41,839 bases of DNA from Polaromonas sp. (lineage in GTDB: Bacteria; Pseudomonadota; Gammaproteobacteria; Burkholderiales; Burkholderiaceae_C). A program made the position numbers and the translations under genes. The notes beneath the pieces are model-generated. The model made no database searches. It was not told the DNA's origin and saw only the letters and a program-made list of their open reading frames with translations. Positions 19,895 to 29,238 of this stretch are shown in pieces. The first letter of the stretch is position 1, and each line of letters begins with the position of its first letter. The stretch spans positions 1 through 41,839 of the forward strand of contig JAAFIP010000019.1 of NCBI GenBank assembly GCA_013297865.1, written 5' to 3'.

Positions 19895-20977
19895 TCAGCT
19901 GAACAGACGCCGCGCCTGCATCGATCCAGCCGACAGGTCGCGCGCGTCCAGCGTGTCATACAGGGACTCCAGGTCATGCCCAATCGCGTTGAGCGCGTCC
20001 AGGTGGATCACGTTGCCGTTGTCATCGGTGATCACGCCCTCCATACTGGCGGCCAGGGCCACGGCCAGGTCGCTCATGCGGGTAAAGGGCTGCTCGGTGC
20101 GTGACACTTGCGGCACATCCAGCGACAGCGTGACGCTGCGCAGCGCAGACTGCTCGGGGTTGTCGGCCAGGGCCGCCTGGGTGTCAAACGCCAGGCTCAG
20201 CACGGGCGGCAGGCCCGCCTCGCTGGCAGGCAGCACCATGCGCCCAGGGATCACGCCTGGCACAAAGCCCTGGCGCGCTGCGTGCTGCTGCACATAGCCC
20301 GGGCTCCACGCGGCGGCGCGGGCGCGGATGGTGACGCCCAGCTGCGCGTCGTGGCTGCTGGCAAACTGGTCCAGCTCGCGCGCGCGGGCCACTTCGTCGC
20401 GCATTTCAGGAAACTCGGGCGTGCCGCCCACTGCGTCGGCAAAGGCCTGCGCCTTGACCACGAACTCGGAGTATTCAATATCGTTGAGCGCGCCCGTGCG
20501 GTTGGCCAGCTGCACCCCCGCCTGAAATGCGTTATAGCGCTGCCCTGGCGCAGGCTGCTCCCAGGCTTCGGTGTTGCGGTTGTAGCCTTCCACGGCAAAC
20601 GGCTTGCTGCCTGCGCGGCGCGTGGCCGGCATGGAGGCAATGGCCAGTTCGCCAGCCACCTCACCGTCCACCACAATCGGCGCAATCACATCAATCAAGG
20701 CGTCCAGCATGGGCTTGGCTGCTTGCGCGGCCAATGGGACGAGGTTGGAGTCAAAATCGCGGACCTTGCCCTCTGGCCCTGCCGACTCAGCCGCGCTGGG
20801 CAATGGCTCGTCCATGCCAGGCTCCCTGCGCTCATGCTGCGCTGGCGCTGGCTCGGCTGCAGGCTCCAGCTCGGCGGTGCGGGGCGCATTGCGCCGGGTG
20901 TTCCACGCGCTGTGCGCCACCACAGCGGCCAACACCAGGCCGCCTGCGATTGCCAAGCCCATAGTTAAATTGCTCAT
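19895..20977 (-). CDS. zipA: ZipA-like cell division protein
   Basis: 360 residues, ATG 20977, 2 nt after the smc stop. One N-terminal membrane helix (MSNLTMGLAIAGGLVLAAVVAH) is followed by a Pro/Glu/Ala-rich linker (about 30-75) and a C-terminal domain of the ZipA FtsZ-binding type (about 200-350: MVLPASEAGLPPVLSLAFDTQAAL ... PFTRMSDLAVALAASMEGVITDDNGN). ZipA anchors FtsZ to the inner membrane. Sequence is diverged from the enteric protein, but topology and the smc-zipA-ligA order support the call. Confidence 0.85.
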   Translation of the reverse strand: MSNLTMGLAIAGGLVLAAVVAHSAWNTRRNAPRTAELEPAAEPAPAQHERREPGMDEPLPSAAESAGPEGKVRDFDSNLVPLAAQAAKPMLDALIDVIAPIVVDGEVAGELAIASMPATRRAGSKPFAVEGYNRNTEAWEQPAPGQRYNAFQAGVQLANRTGALNDIEYSEFVVKAQAFADAVGGTPEFPEMRDEVARARELDQFASSHDAQLGVTIRARAAAWSPGYVQQHAARQGFVPGVIPGRMVLPASEAGLPPVLSLAFDTQAALADNPEQSALRSVTLSLDVPQVSRTEQPFTRMSDLAVALAASMEGVITDDNGNVIHLDALNAIGHDLESLYDTLDARDLSAGSMQARRLFS

Positions 20978-20979
20978 GC

Positions 20980-23900
20980 CTATGCTGCCTCGGCCATACC
21001 GAGGGCCGACTCCATGTCCACTGCAACAATGCGCGAGACGCCCTGCTCTTGCATGGTCACGCCAATCAACTGCTCGGCCATTTCCATAGCGATTTTGTTG
21101 TGGCTGATGAACAGGAACTGCGTGCCTTTTTTGCTCATGCTGCCCACCAGCTTGGCATAGCGCTCGGTGTTGGCATCGTCCAGCGGCGCGTCCACCTCGT
21201 CCAGTAAGCAAAACGGGGCCGGGTTCAAATTGAAGATGGCAAACACCAGTGCGATCGCAGTGAGGGCTTTTTCGCCACCCGAGAGCAGCGCAATCGACTG
21301 GTTCTTTTTGCCTGGCGGCTGGGCAATCACCTGCACGCCCGAATCCAAAATCTCTTCGCCCGTCATCACCAGTTTGGCCTGCCCGCCGCCAAACAGCTCG
21401 GGGAACATGCGGCCAAAGTGCTCGTTGACGGTATTGAACGTGCCCGACAGCATCTCGCGGGTTTCACCGTCAATCTTCAAGATGGCGTCCTGCAGGGTGT
21501 TGATGGCCTCGGTCAGGTCGGCCATCTGCGCATCGAGGAAGGTTTTGCGTTCGCGTGCGCTGGTCAGCTCGTCCAGCGCAGCCAGGTTGACCGCGCCCAG
21601 CGCAGCGATCTCGCGGTTGAACTGGTCAATCGCGTTTTGCAGCCCGCTGAGCTTGACATTGCCCTGCTCAATGGATTGGCCCACTGCTTCAATATCGGCC
21701 TGTGCCTCTTGCAGCAATTGCTCATACTGCTCAAAGCCCAGCCGCGCGGCCTGCTCCTTGAGCTGGAATTCGGTAATGCGCTGGCGCAGCGGGTCCAGCT
21801 GGCGCTCCAGCGTGAGGCGGCGCTCGTCGCTGGCGCGCAGCTTGCTGGTCAGGTCGTCATACTCGCTGCGCTTGGCACCTAGCGTGGTCTCGCGCTGCAG
21901 CTTGATGGACAACGCGCTTTGCAGGCCCGCCTGTGCGGATGCATCCGTCAGGCGGCCCAGCTCGTCGTGCGCGCGCTGCTCATCAGCGGCCAAGGTGGTG
22001 GCCTGCTGCGCTGCGGTTTCGATGGCGCGGCTGAGCTCGGCCTTGCGAGCCTCCAGCGTGCGCAGCGCAAAGTGGGCTTCCTGGCTCTGGCGCTCCAGCG
22101 TGCGCTGCTGCTCGCGGCTTTCCACCAGCTTGCGCTCGGCTTCGATCACGCGCTCGTCCAGCTGGGCGTGGCGCTCCTGCGTGTCGGCCAGCTGCATGTC
22201 CAGCTCTTCAAATTTGGCTTCGGCAGTGACTTTGCGCTCTTGCAAGTCGTTCAATTGCGCATCCACCTCGCTCAAATCACCGCTGATCTGCTCGCTGCGG
22301 GCGCGGGTTTGTTCGGCCAGCTGCTGCAGGCGCAGCGTCTCCACCGCCAGCTCGTGGGCGCGACCCACAGCCTCTGCGGCCTCGCGGCGGGCTGTCACCA
22401 GGCTTTGCGACGCCGCGTTGTAGGCAGACTCGGCGCGCACCAGGGCGTTGCGGCTTTCTTCGTTGATCAGCGACTGTGCCTTGAGCTGTTTGTCCAGGTT
22501 TTCAATCTCCTGGGCGCGCGCCAGCAGGCCCGCCTGCTCCGAGTCCTGCGCAAAAAAGCTTACGCTGTGCGCGCTGACGCAGTGGCCCGCCTTCACATAA
22601 ATTACTTCGCCCGCTTGCAGCTTGCTGCGCGCTGCCAAGGCATCTTCCAGGCTGTTTGCGGTGTAGCAGCCGGACAGCCAATCCGACAGCAGCGCCTTTT
22701 GACCCGCATCGTTTAGGCGCAGCAAATCGGCCAATCGAGGCAATGCGCCCGCTTTCTCGGGCAGGCCCGCCTGTGGCGCAGAGTAAAACGCCAGTTTGGC
22801 AGGCGGTGCATCATTGCCAAAAGCGCGCACCATATCCAGCTTGGACACTTCCAGGCTATTGAGGCGCTCGCGCAGTGCAGACTCGAGCGCGCTTTCCCAG
22901 CCCTGCTCGATATGGATCTTGCTCCACAGACCCTGCATGCCGTCCAGGCCGTGCTTGGCCAGCCAGGGCTTGAGTTTGCCATCGGTTTTGACTTTTTCCT
23001 GCAGCGCCTTGAGGGCTTCCATGCGGGCCGACAAGTCTGCTTGCTTGGCCGACTCGGTGTTGACGGCCTGCTGTTTGGCGCGGCGGTCTTCGTCCAGCTG
23101 GGGCACGCTGTCCTGCAGCTCGTGCAGCCTGGCTTCGGCCACTTCCTTGATCTCGGTCGCGCTGACCGACTGACCCTGCAGATTGAGCAGGCGCTGCTCG
23201 TCGGGCGAAGCCAGGGCATTTTTGTCGGCCGTCAGGCGCTCGCGGCGCAAATTCAGGCTGCGGGTTTGCTCGTCAATATTGCGCTGGTCAGCGGCCAGCA
23301 CCTGAATCTGCTGCTGCACACTGCCCACACTGGCACGCTGCTCGTTGGCTTTGGCCTGCGCGCTGCGCAGTTGTTCTTCCAGCTCGGGCAGGCGTGCGCC
23401 CTGCTCTTCGGCCTGGGCGTGCAGCAGCTGGGACTTTTCCTCGCTGTCCATGGCCTGCGCGGCCAGGGCTTCGATCTCGGTGCTGGCGTCGTCCTTGCGG
23501 GTGGCCCACTGCGTGGCCTGCTCCTTGAGCTGCACCAGGCGCTGCTCCACGCGCTGGCGGCCTTCCACCACAAAGCGGATTTCTGCCTCCAGCCGGCCCA
23601 CCTCTGCGCTGGCCTCATACAGCAGGCCCTGCGCCTGGTTCACATGGTCGCCCGCAGCGTAGTGCGCCTGGCGAATGGTCTCCAGCTCGCTTTCGACGTG
23701 GCGCACATCGGCCAGGCGGCTTTCGAGTTCGTTGACAGCTTTTTCCTGGTCGGCTTTGATGCGGGTTTGCTCGGTCTGGGCGTCTGCGCGCTTCAAAAAC
23801 CACAGCTGCTGCTGCTTGAGCGTCACATCTGCATGCAATGCGTTGTACTTCTGCGCTACCTCGGCCTGCTTTTCCAGCTTGTCGAGGTTGGCGTTGAGCT

Positions 23901-24498
23901 CACGCAAAATGTCTTCCACGCGGGTCAGGTTCTCGCGGGTATCGCCCAGGCGGTTTTCGGTTTCCCTGCGGCGTTCCTTGTATTTGGACACGCCAGCAGC
24001 TTCTTCCAGAAACAGGCGCAGCTCTTCAGGCTTGGACTCGATGATGCGGGCAATCGTACCCTGACCGATGATGGCATAGGCACGCGGGCCCAGGCCGGTG
24101 CCCAAAAACACATCCTGCACATCGCGCCTGCGCACGGGCTGGTTGTTGATGTAGTAGCTGCTGGTGCCGTCGCGCGTGAGCACGCGCTTGACAGCAATCT
24201 CGGTGAACTGCGCCCACTGGCCGCCAGCGCGGTGGTCAGCATTGTCAAACACCAGCTCCACGCTGGAGCGCGAGGCGGCCTTGCGGGTGGTGGTGCCGTT
24301 GAAAATCACGTCCTGCATCGACTCGCCACGCAGCTCGCTGGCGCGCGATTCGCCCAAAACCCAGCGCACCGCGTCCATGATGTTGGACTTGCCGCAGCCG
24401 TTGGGGCCCACCACGCCCACCAACTGACCGGGCAACATGAAATTGGTTGGCTCAGCGAACGACTTGAACCCTGCTAATTTGATCGAATTGAGACGCAC
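20980..24498 (-). CDS. smc: Chromosome segregation protein SMC
   Basis: 1172-residue condensin ATPase. MRLNSIKLAGFKSFAEPT and Walker A GPNGCGKSN (31-39) open the protein. Two long coiled coils flank a hinge around residues 500-660 (GLWSKIHIEQGWESALESALRERLNSLEV to GHCVSAHSVSFFA). The C-terminal signature LLSGGEKALTAIAL (about 1072) and Walker B FCLLDEVDAPLDD complete the ATPase head. It compacts and organises the chromosome with ScpA/ScpB, which are not in this window. It is the first gene of the smc-zipA-ligA block. Confidence 0.97.
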   Translation of the reverse strand: MRLNSIKLAGFKSFAEPTNFMLPGQLVGVVGPNGCGKSNIMDAVRWVLGESRASELRGESMQDVIFNGTTTRKAASRSSVELVFDNADHRAGGQWAQFTEIAVKRVLTRDGTSSYYINNQPVRRRDVQDVFLGTGLGPRAYAIIGQGTIARIIESKPEELRLFLEEAAGVSKYKERRRETENRLGDTRENLTRVEDILRELNANLDKLEKQAEVAQKYNALHADVTLKQQQLWFLKRADAQTEQTRIKADQEKAVNELESRLADVRHVESELETIRQAHYAAGDHVNQAQGLLYEASAEVGRLEAEIRFVVEGRQRVEQRLVQLKEQATQWATRKDDASTEIEALAAQAMDSEEKSQLLHAQAEEQGARLPELEEQLRSAQAKANEQRASVGSVQQQIQVLAADQRNIDEQTRSLNLRRERLTADKNALASPDEQRLLNLQGQSVSATEIKEVAEARLHELQDSVPQLDEDRRAKQQAVNTESAKQADLSARMEALKALQEKVKTDGKLKPWLAKHGLDGMQGLWSKIHIEQGWESALESALRERLNSLEVSKLDMVRAFGNDAPPAKLAFYSAPQAGLPEKAGALPRLADLLRLNDAGQKALLSDWLSGCYTANSLEDALAARSKLQAGEVIYVKAGHCVSAHSVSFFAQDSEQAGLLARAQEIENLDKQLKAQSLINEESRNALVRAESAYNAASQSLVTARREAAEAVGRAHELAVETLRLQQLAEQTRARSEQISGDLSEVDAQLNDLQERKVTAEAKFEELDMQLADTQERHAQLDERVIEAERKLVESREQQRTLERQSQEAHFALRTLEARKAELSRAIETAAQQATTLAADEQRAHDELGRLTDASAQAGLQSALSIKLQRETTLGAKRSEYDDLTSKLRASDERRLTLERQLDPLRQRITEFQLKEQAARLGFEQYEQLLQEAQADIEAVGQSIEQGNVKLSGLQNAIDQFNREIAALGAVNLAALDELTSARERKTFLDAQMADLTEAINTLQDAILKIDGETREMLSGTFNTVNEHFGRMFPELFGGGQAKLVMTGEEILDSGVQVIAQPPGKKNQSIALLSGGEKALTAIALVFAIFNLNPAPFCLLDEVDAPLDDANTERYAKLVGSMSKKGTQFLFISHNKIAMEMAEQLIGVTMQEQGVSRIVAVDMESALGMAEAA

Positions 24499-24703
24499 AA
24501 AAACCCTGTTATTCGTAAATCGCTGACAAATTGGAGATGGCTCGCCCGCAGGGCGGCCCGTAGTGCAATGTTACCCGAGCGTGAGCCTACGCCGCAGCCT
24601 TGGAGTACAGGTGTATTTTTACCCACGTGCAGGCAAGATCATATTGCTAACATATTGTTTCTTCTGCAAAATAAGCGTTTTGACGTAGATAAATACAAGC
24701 AAT

Positions 24704-26620
24704 ATGAAGTTTTTTAACCCAATAGGCCCATTTTTACGCTGTTTTAGCCCTCTTAAGGCCTATCCAGCAGCAATTGCGGTGGTAGCACTGGTGGCTTGCG
24801 GCGGCGGGGGCGGCGGGGGCTCAAGCCCGGCGGCTGGCACATCAGGCAGCGCCAACACCTCGGGCAGCACCCTGAGCGATGCCCAAGCCAAGGATATGGC
24901 GCTCAGCCTGTGGCGCAATGATGATCTGAGCATCCACCCCAAAGGCTCGTGCGCAGGCTGCCACGGAGCGGACTTTTTTGACCTGGCCCGCATCGGCACC
25001 ACCGACAGCGATATCCTGCGCCGCGCCACCGCCGACGGTGCTAGCAACGAGCAAGCCCAGGCCCTGGCGCAAGCCGTCAAGGCCCTGCGTGGCGAGATGA
25101 AGCTGCCGGCCCAAAACGCACGAGCTTTTCGCCCCTTGCAGCCCGGTGGCAGCGTGCTGCTGCCCGATCTGACTGACGCACCCCACGTGGTGGCGGTCAA
25201 GCGCGACATCGCTTTTGCCAACCAGCTCAAAACCCTGTTGCCCACCCTGATGACAGGCCGCATTGACAGCCTGGCCAAGGCCAAACAGGCGCGCGCCGAG
25301 CTGCTGGACCTGGCGCAAGGCACCAGCCTGCAGGGCAAAAACCCCAGCAACCTGAACCTGCGCAGCCTGCCCACGGGCATGCTCTACCCGCTGTGGTCTG
25401 CCGACCTGCACCACGGCATGCAGGAAGGCACGTTCAACGACTGGACCGCCGACATCGCGCACGACCCCAAGCCCGAGCGCAAGGCCGAGTGGCTGGCGCT
25501 GCAAAGCAAATACCTGGCCGACCCCAGCAACCAAAATTTCTGGCGCATGTACCACAGCGCACGCGACATGACCCGCCTGCCCCTGCTGGGCAGCTGCAGC
25601 AGCAACGGATTGGCCTGCGGCATCACCGACGACTTTAACAAGCACAAATTCCTCTCGGCCATGATGGGCCAGCACCTGATGCGGCTGCAGCACATCGGCA
25701 AGCTGGACAGCTTCGCCAAAGGCGCTGTCGCCTTTGCCTATCTGGACACGGACCCTGCCTACAGCTACATGAAAGCCAACAACAACGCCCTGCACTACCT
25801 GCCAGCGCCGTTGTGGGAGGTGGGCGACAACGGACGGGTGCTGCTGGACAGCGAATCCAAGCCCGGCTCGTTCAAGCAGAACCTGGCCAATCTGGGTTAT
25901 CCGGTGTTTGCCCAAAACAGCATTGACCCCAACCGCAGCGCCACCGAAGAAGAAAACGCCCTGCGCCTGGCCTGGTTCTGGATTGGCTTTACCTTCGACC
26001 CCAGCATGTCGCGCATCAGCGGCAGCAACGCCACCCGCGTGGGCGAGTACATGGTCGGCTCGCTGATTGAAAACCGCTATTTCAACCACAATGCCCTGAT
26101 CACCCTGATGCGCCTGGTCACCAAAGGCAGCCTGCCCGAAGCCAACGTGCAGCGGCAAAACAGCACCACCACGCTGGCGCAGCTGACCCCCAAATACCTC
26201 ATGGAATACGGCTACGCCTGGGCCTACAACCGCACGGTGCTGACCTCGCCAGCAAGCTTGCAGCCGCAGACCACGCTCTGGAACGAAAACCGCAACCTCA
26301 GCATTCCTGCAGCGCTCAAGGCAGAGTCCGAGGCGCTGTTTGCAGCCCTGGCGGGCAACGGCTTTCGCATGAGCATCTACCTGCAGATGGAGCAGCTGGA
26401 CGCCACCGGCGCCAATGCCTTGACCTCAGCCGAGCTTGGCAATCTGCGCGATAGCTGGCTGAACGACTCGATCAATGCCAGCAACGGCAACACCATTAAA
26501 GGCGGCCTGAACGCCATGTACCGCCATTTCGCAGCCCACCATCCCAGCACCCTGACAGCAGACGAAGCCCTGATTGTGGCCCTGATGACCAAGCTGGGTT
26601 TAAGTACCAAAACCTGGTAA
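24704..26620 (+). CDS. Large lipoprotein with a single CXXCH haem-binding site
   Basis: 638 residues of no family I can name. The signal ends in lipobox LVAC (Cys32), followed by seven glycines and a Ser/Gly/Thr-rich linker. CAGCH at 83-87 is a covalent haem c site, and the nearby pattern (SIHPKGSCAGCHGADFFDLARIGTTD) looks like a small cytochrome c module. The remaining 500 residues are mostly helical with many His/Met/Trp/Tyr and a pair CSSNGLAC near residue 300. It is likely anchored in the outer membrane or periplasm and may be an oxidoreductase or electron carrier. No Shine-Dalgarno is visible before the ATG. Confidence 0.85.
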   Translation: MKFFNPIGPFLRCFSPLKAYPAAIAVVALVACGGGGGGGSSPAAGTSGSANTSGSTLSDAQAKDMALSLWRNDDLSIHPKGSCAGCHGADFFDLARIGTTDSDILRRATADGASNEQAQALAQAVKALRGEMKLPAQNARAFRPLQPGGSVLLPDLTDAPHVVAVKRDIAFANQLKTLLPTLMTGRIDSLAKAKQARAELLDLAQGTSLQGKNPSNLNLRSLPTGMLYPLWSADLHHGMQEGTFNDWTADIAHDPKPERKAEWLALQSKYLADPSNQNFWRMYHSARDMTRLPLLGSCSSNGLACGITDDFNKHKFLSAMMGQHLMRLQHIGKLDSFAKGAVAFAYLDTDPAYSYMKANNNALHYLPAPLWEVGDNGRVLLDSESKPGSFKQNLANLGYPVFAQNSIDPNRSATEEENALRLAWFWIGFTFDPSMSRISGSNATRVGEYMVGSLIENRYFNHNALITLMRLVTKGSLPEANVQRQNSTTTLAQLTPKYLMEYGYAWAYNRTVLTSPASLQPQTTLWNENRNLSIPAALKAESEALFAALAGNGFRMSIYLQMEQLDATGANALTSAELGNLRDSWLNDSINASNGNTIKGGLNAMYRHFAAHHPSTLTADEALIVALMTKLGLSTKTW

Positions 26621-26680
26621 CACCGCCTTGATGTCGTTGCCTTTGCAGGGCATCAATCTCTGCAGATCGCTATTAAATAG

Positions 26681-26717
26681 ATAGCTGCCCCCGCGATATT
26701 CTATTGGCTTGGCGGCC
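26681..26717 (+). repeat. 37-bp interspersed repeat, copy 5
   Basis: Forward orientation, between the convergent haem lipoprotein gene and the PaiB-type gene. It differs from the family start by a single base (CCCCC for CTCCC). Confidence 0.88.
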
Positions 26718-26741
26718 TAAAACACATATAAATCAGGGCTG

Positions 26742-27407
26742 TCAGATGCCCAGACGTGTCATCCAGGTGGCCAGGGCGCGCTCGTTCTCACCGCCCTGCG
26801 CATAGGCTGCGCGCATGCCCGCATGGGCCTCGGGGCGGTGCTGGTTGATCTTGAGCTTGCATTCCATGCTGTCCACCTTCAGTTCAAAGGCCACAATGCC
26901 AGCGAGCATCTTGTGCTGAAACTCCTCGCCCAAGTCGCGCCACTGCTGCGCATAGGGCGGCTCATGGTCGCCAATCAGCTTTTTCAGCAGCGCATCCTTG
27001 GCGGCAGGCTCATCGATGATGCGCGCTGCCACCACGCAGTGCACGGCCAGATAGTTCCAGGTGGGCACCCGTGCCAAGTCAGGATAGACCTTGGGCGACA
27101 TGTAGGCGTGTGGCCCCATGAACGTGACCACCGCCTGCGGCCGGGCCTGCAGGTAGCGCCAGTGCGGGTTGGGCTTGGCGCAATGGCCCAGCAAGGTCCA
27201 TCCCACAGACGAAGCAGGCGCGGCCTGCGCCTCAGTGCCTGCTGGTGCAGGGCTTGCAGCGGCGTGCTCTATTAGATGCAATGGCAGATGCGTGACAAAA
27301 GGCAAGCCCTTGTCGTCATTGGAGATCAGCGATGCAAAGCCGTATTCACGCACCAGCGCGGCGGCATCAGCGCGGTTTTTGGCATTGAACTGGGGTGGCA
27401 GGTACAT
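26742..27407 (-). CDS. PaiB family FMN-binding protein
   Basis: 221 residues with the family start MYLPPQFNAKNRADAAALVREYGFASLIS and central block WRYLQARPQAVVTFMGPHAYMSPKVY, VPTWNYLAVHC. It belongs to the FMN-binding split-barrel group annotated as negative transcriptional regulator after Bacillus PaiB. DNA binding is not evident here, and the protein may be a flavin or pyridoxamine-phosphate-oxidase-like enzyme. It is monocistronic and divergent from the ribbon-helix-helix gene. Confidence 0.88.
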   Translation of the reverse strand: MYLPPQFNAKNRADAAALVREYGFASLISNDDKGLPFVTHLPLHLIEHAAASPAPAGTEAQAAPASSVGWTLLGHCAKPNPHWRYLQARPQAVVTFMGPHAYMSPKVYPDLARVPTWNYLAVHCVVAARIIDEPAAKDALLKKLIGDHEPPYAQQWRDLGEEFQHKMLAGIVAFELKVDSMECKLKINQHRPEAHAGMRAAYAQGGENERALATWMTRLGI

Positions 27408-27471
27408 AAAATTGGACTCTCAGGGCTTTATGCGCAGGGCTTTAATGCAGTGGGCTTTTGCAGGGGGCTAT

Positions 27472-27500
27472 TTGACGGAGACCGCAGGTTGATATATATT
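27472..27500 (+). promoter_or_regulatory. Sigma70-type promoter of the ribbon-helix-helix gene
   Basis: TTGACG (27472-27477), 17-nt spacer, TATATT (27495-27500): each box matches the consensus in five of six positions with ideal spacing. The start codon lies about 40 nt after the -10 box. GATATATAT and GCATGC beside the -10 box are possible sites for self-repression by the encoded ribbon-helix-helix protein. Confidence 0.75.
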
Positions 27501-27538
27501 AGCATGCATAGTCATTCACCATCCCCAGGAGGTTACCC

Positions 27539-27832
27539 ATGAGTTCCATGGTGCTTACCCAAGTGTACCTAGAGCCTTCGCAAAAACAAGCGCTCAGCAG
27601 CCAGGCCAAAAAATCGGGCCGCAAGGTATCCGAGATCATGCGCGACGCGGTGGACGCGGCCATTGCCGGCGTTACCCTGGACGACATACAGATGCTCGAC
27701 ATGGGCACCCAGCGCGCCCAGGGCGACATCAAGGCGATGATGGCCCAGCTCAAGGAAAACGCGACAGAACATACCGCCTTCATGCGCGAAATCACCAAGC
27801 TGCAGAAAGCCGCCGCCAAGGAGGGTGCATGA
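27539..27832 (+). CDS. Ribbon-helix-helix protein
   Basis: 97 residues. AGGAGG lies just upstream of the ATG. Residues 5-40 fit a ribbon-helix-helix fold: beta strand LTQVYLEPSQ, helix KQALSSQAKKSG, helix VSEIMRDAVDAAIAG. The C-terminal half (about 60-95) is helical with heptad-like spacing and may coil. Such proteins are often antitoxins or plasmid-copy regulators that repress their own operon. The stop overlaps the start of the next small gene in an ATGA. Confidence 0.8.
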   Translation: MSSMVLTQVYLEPSQKQALSSQAKKSGRKVSEIMRDAVDAAIAGVTLDDIQMLDMGTQRAQGDIKAMMAQLKENATEHTAFMREITKLQKAAAKEGA

Positions 27833-28020
27833 GCGTCCTCACCGATGTGATGGACCGCCTCACCGACATATCGTCACTGCGCACCCAGGTCACCGAGCTG
27901 ATCCAGCAGCAGCGCGAAATGCGCACCATCATGCTTACCCAGCAGCGCGAGCTGGCCGAGGTGCGCGGGCAGCTCAAGGCACTGATTCAGATGCAGAGCG
28001 CGACGGGCAGAAAGGCCTGA
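27829..28020 (+). CDS. Small coiled-coil protein paired with the ribbon-helix-helix protein
   Basis: 63 residues, almost wholly helical with heptad-like spacing (MDRLTDISSLRTQVTELIQ through LAEVRGQLKALIQMQ). No known domain recognised. It starts inside the stop codon of the previous gene (ATGA), so the two form a coupled unit. It could be a partner that binds the helical tail of the ribbon-helix-helix protein. It has none of the usual toxin sequence marks (no RelE, PIN, Fic or CcdB pattern), so calling it a toxin would be a guess. Confidence 0.7.
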   Translation: MSVLTDVMDRLTDISSLRTQVTELIQQQREMRTIMLTQQRELAEVRGQLKALIQMQSATGRKA

Positions 28021-28095
28021 CTGTATCTGTTGAATATTCCTTCTCGATTCTTCTAAGCCCGCTAGCATGCGCAAGTCAAGTTTTTGAGCTAGCCA

Positions 28096-28830
28096 TTATC
28101 TGCTAAGCCTGGCAAGCGTCATTTTGATCGCGCCCAACAGCATCATCAGTCCAAGGGCGGGAAACAAAGCGAAAACCGCTTTAATCAACAAAGACACGGT
28201 TGGGTCGCCTAGCATCAAACCAAAATACAAAGGCAGACAAATGCCGTTCCAAGCAAACGTCATCAGCCAGGCATTTAACAGGTCACTTTGAAGCAAGCGT
28301 AATAGCGTGCCGGATCGCGCCCGTATGGTACTTATCCAAACCATGTAGGCAGCCGCAACAGCAAGCAAGGAGAACATAACAGCGAGGGGTAATAAGAGCC
28401 AGACTTTGCCCCAGCGAAGATCTCGATACAAAATGGCAGTGTCTGGCTGCTTTGGATCCACCCAAGCATCCACAGGCATGCTCTGCGCCTTTGCATAGTT
28501 CAAGCTCTCGGCCGCCTGTTTGTGATACGAACCCACACTGTCAAAACTCGATGGACTTTCAAGATCAAGGCGATTCGAAATGCGACGCAGACCTGCAAAC
28601 TCATATTCATACCTAGCTACAGTGCGATAGGTGCTGCCGAATCTGAGGGAGAGGGACGGCCACTCCTGAAATTCCACCGACTGAATTTTTGCCTGTACTT
28701 TTACGTAGCCCTTAGATGCATGCCAAGCGCTAAAAGTGCCATACAGAGAATACGCAGACATAGCTCCTAAGGCGCCAAAGCCCAGCAAGAAAAAAAATGC
28801 AGCAACGGCAATCAACACCCGATGTCTCAT
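28096..28830 (-). CDS. DUF3592-type membrane protein
   Basis: 244 residues. N-terminal helix (about 5-30), an extracytoplasmic domain typical of DUF3592 with VKVQAKIQSVEFQEW, YEYEFAGLRRISNRLDLES and a conserved tail PKQPDTAILYRDLRWG, then three or four membrane helices. The function of the family is unknown. It stands alone. Confidence 0.8.
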   Translation of the reverse strand: MRHRVLIAVAAFFFLLGFGALGAMSAYSLYGTFSAWHASKGYVKVQAKIQSVEFQEWPSLSLRFGSTYRTVARYEYEFAGLRRISNRLDLESPSSFDSVGSYHKQAAESLNYAKAQSMPVDAWVDPKQPDTAILYRDLRWGKVWLLLPLAVMFSLLAVAAAYMVWISTIRARSGTLLRLLQSDLLNAWLMTFAWNGICLPLYFGLMLGDPTVSLLIKAVFALFPALGLMMLLGAIKMTLARLSR

Positions 28831-29238
28831 GGCTTAAGGCAAATAAATGACTGAAGGAAGGAGTGCATGTCACAGTTAGTGTAGCGAAGTATGTGCAGAT
28901 TTACGCAGTGGGTAAAGACTAGACGGCAAGTGCTAACCAATTGCGTAATGTATCAAGTAATTACCTCTATAGGTTTTTAAGCAAACCGAGGATAGCTTAA
29001 GCATCACGACCCGTATTCGCACTGCTGCTATGCGCTTTTGGCCGGAGGCAAAGGATAGCTGCCATTTTGCTGTTTGCAAAATCTAGGGGTACATTCCCTG
29101 TGGTCGACCGCCTTTGTCTGTGTTCTTGCAGCAGTTTTGATTGGCGCTTTTTGCAAAAGCACCTTGTGGTTGTCACAAGAACACCGCGTTTATGGGCGCT
29201 AGGTTTCAGCTTTGGCGCCCATGGGCTAGCGCATAACG
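28831..29238. other. 408-nt gap with no gene, hairpins at its right end
   Basis: No convincing coding frame. The left part is AT-richer and must hold the promoter of the DUF3592 gene. The right part has inverted repeats CTTGTG/CACAAG (29163-29179), ATGGGCGC/GCGCCCAT (29192-29222) and GGCTAGCG/CGCTAGCC (29224-29244), the last overlapping the stop codon of the aldehyde dehydrogenase gene. They may end its transcript, although no T-run follows. Confidence 0.6.

Noticed and set aside
22912-24477. 521-codon open frame on the plus strand
   Set aside because: Antisense shadow of smc, whose ATPase and hinge motifs are plain on the minus strand.
24797-24822. G-rich run as a G-quadruplex element
   Set aside because: It is explained by the Gly7 coding stretch after the lipobox; no independent sign of function.
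24842-26158. 438-codon open frame on the minus strand
   Set aside because: Antisense of the haem lipoprotein gene, which has a lipobox and CXXCH and is the real frame.
27829-28020. Calling the small coiled-coil protein a toxin
   Set aside because: No toxin family motif is visible; only the operon shape suggests it, so it is listed as unknown.
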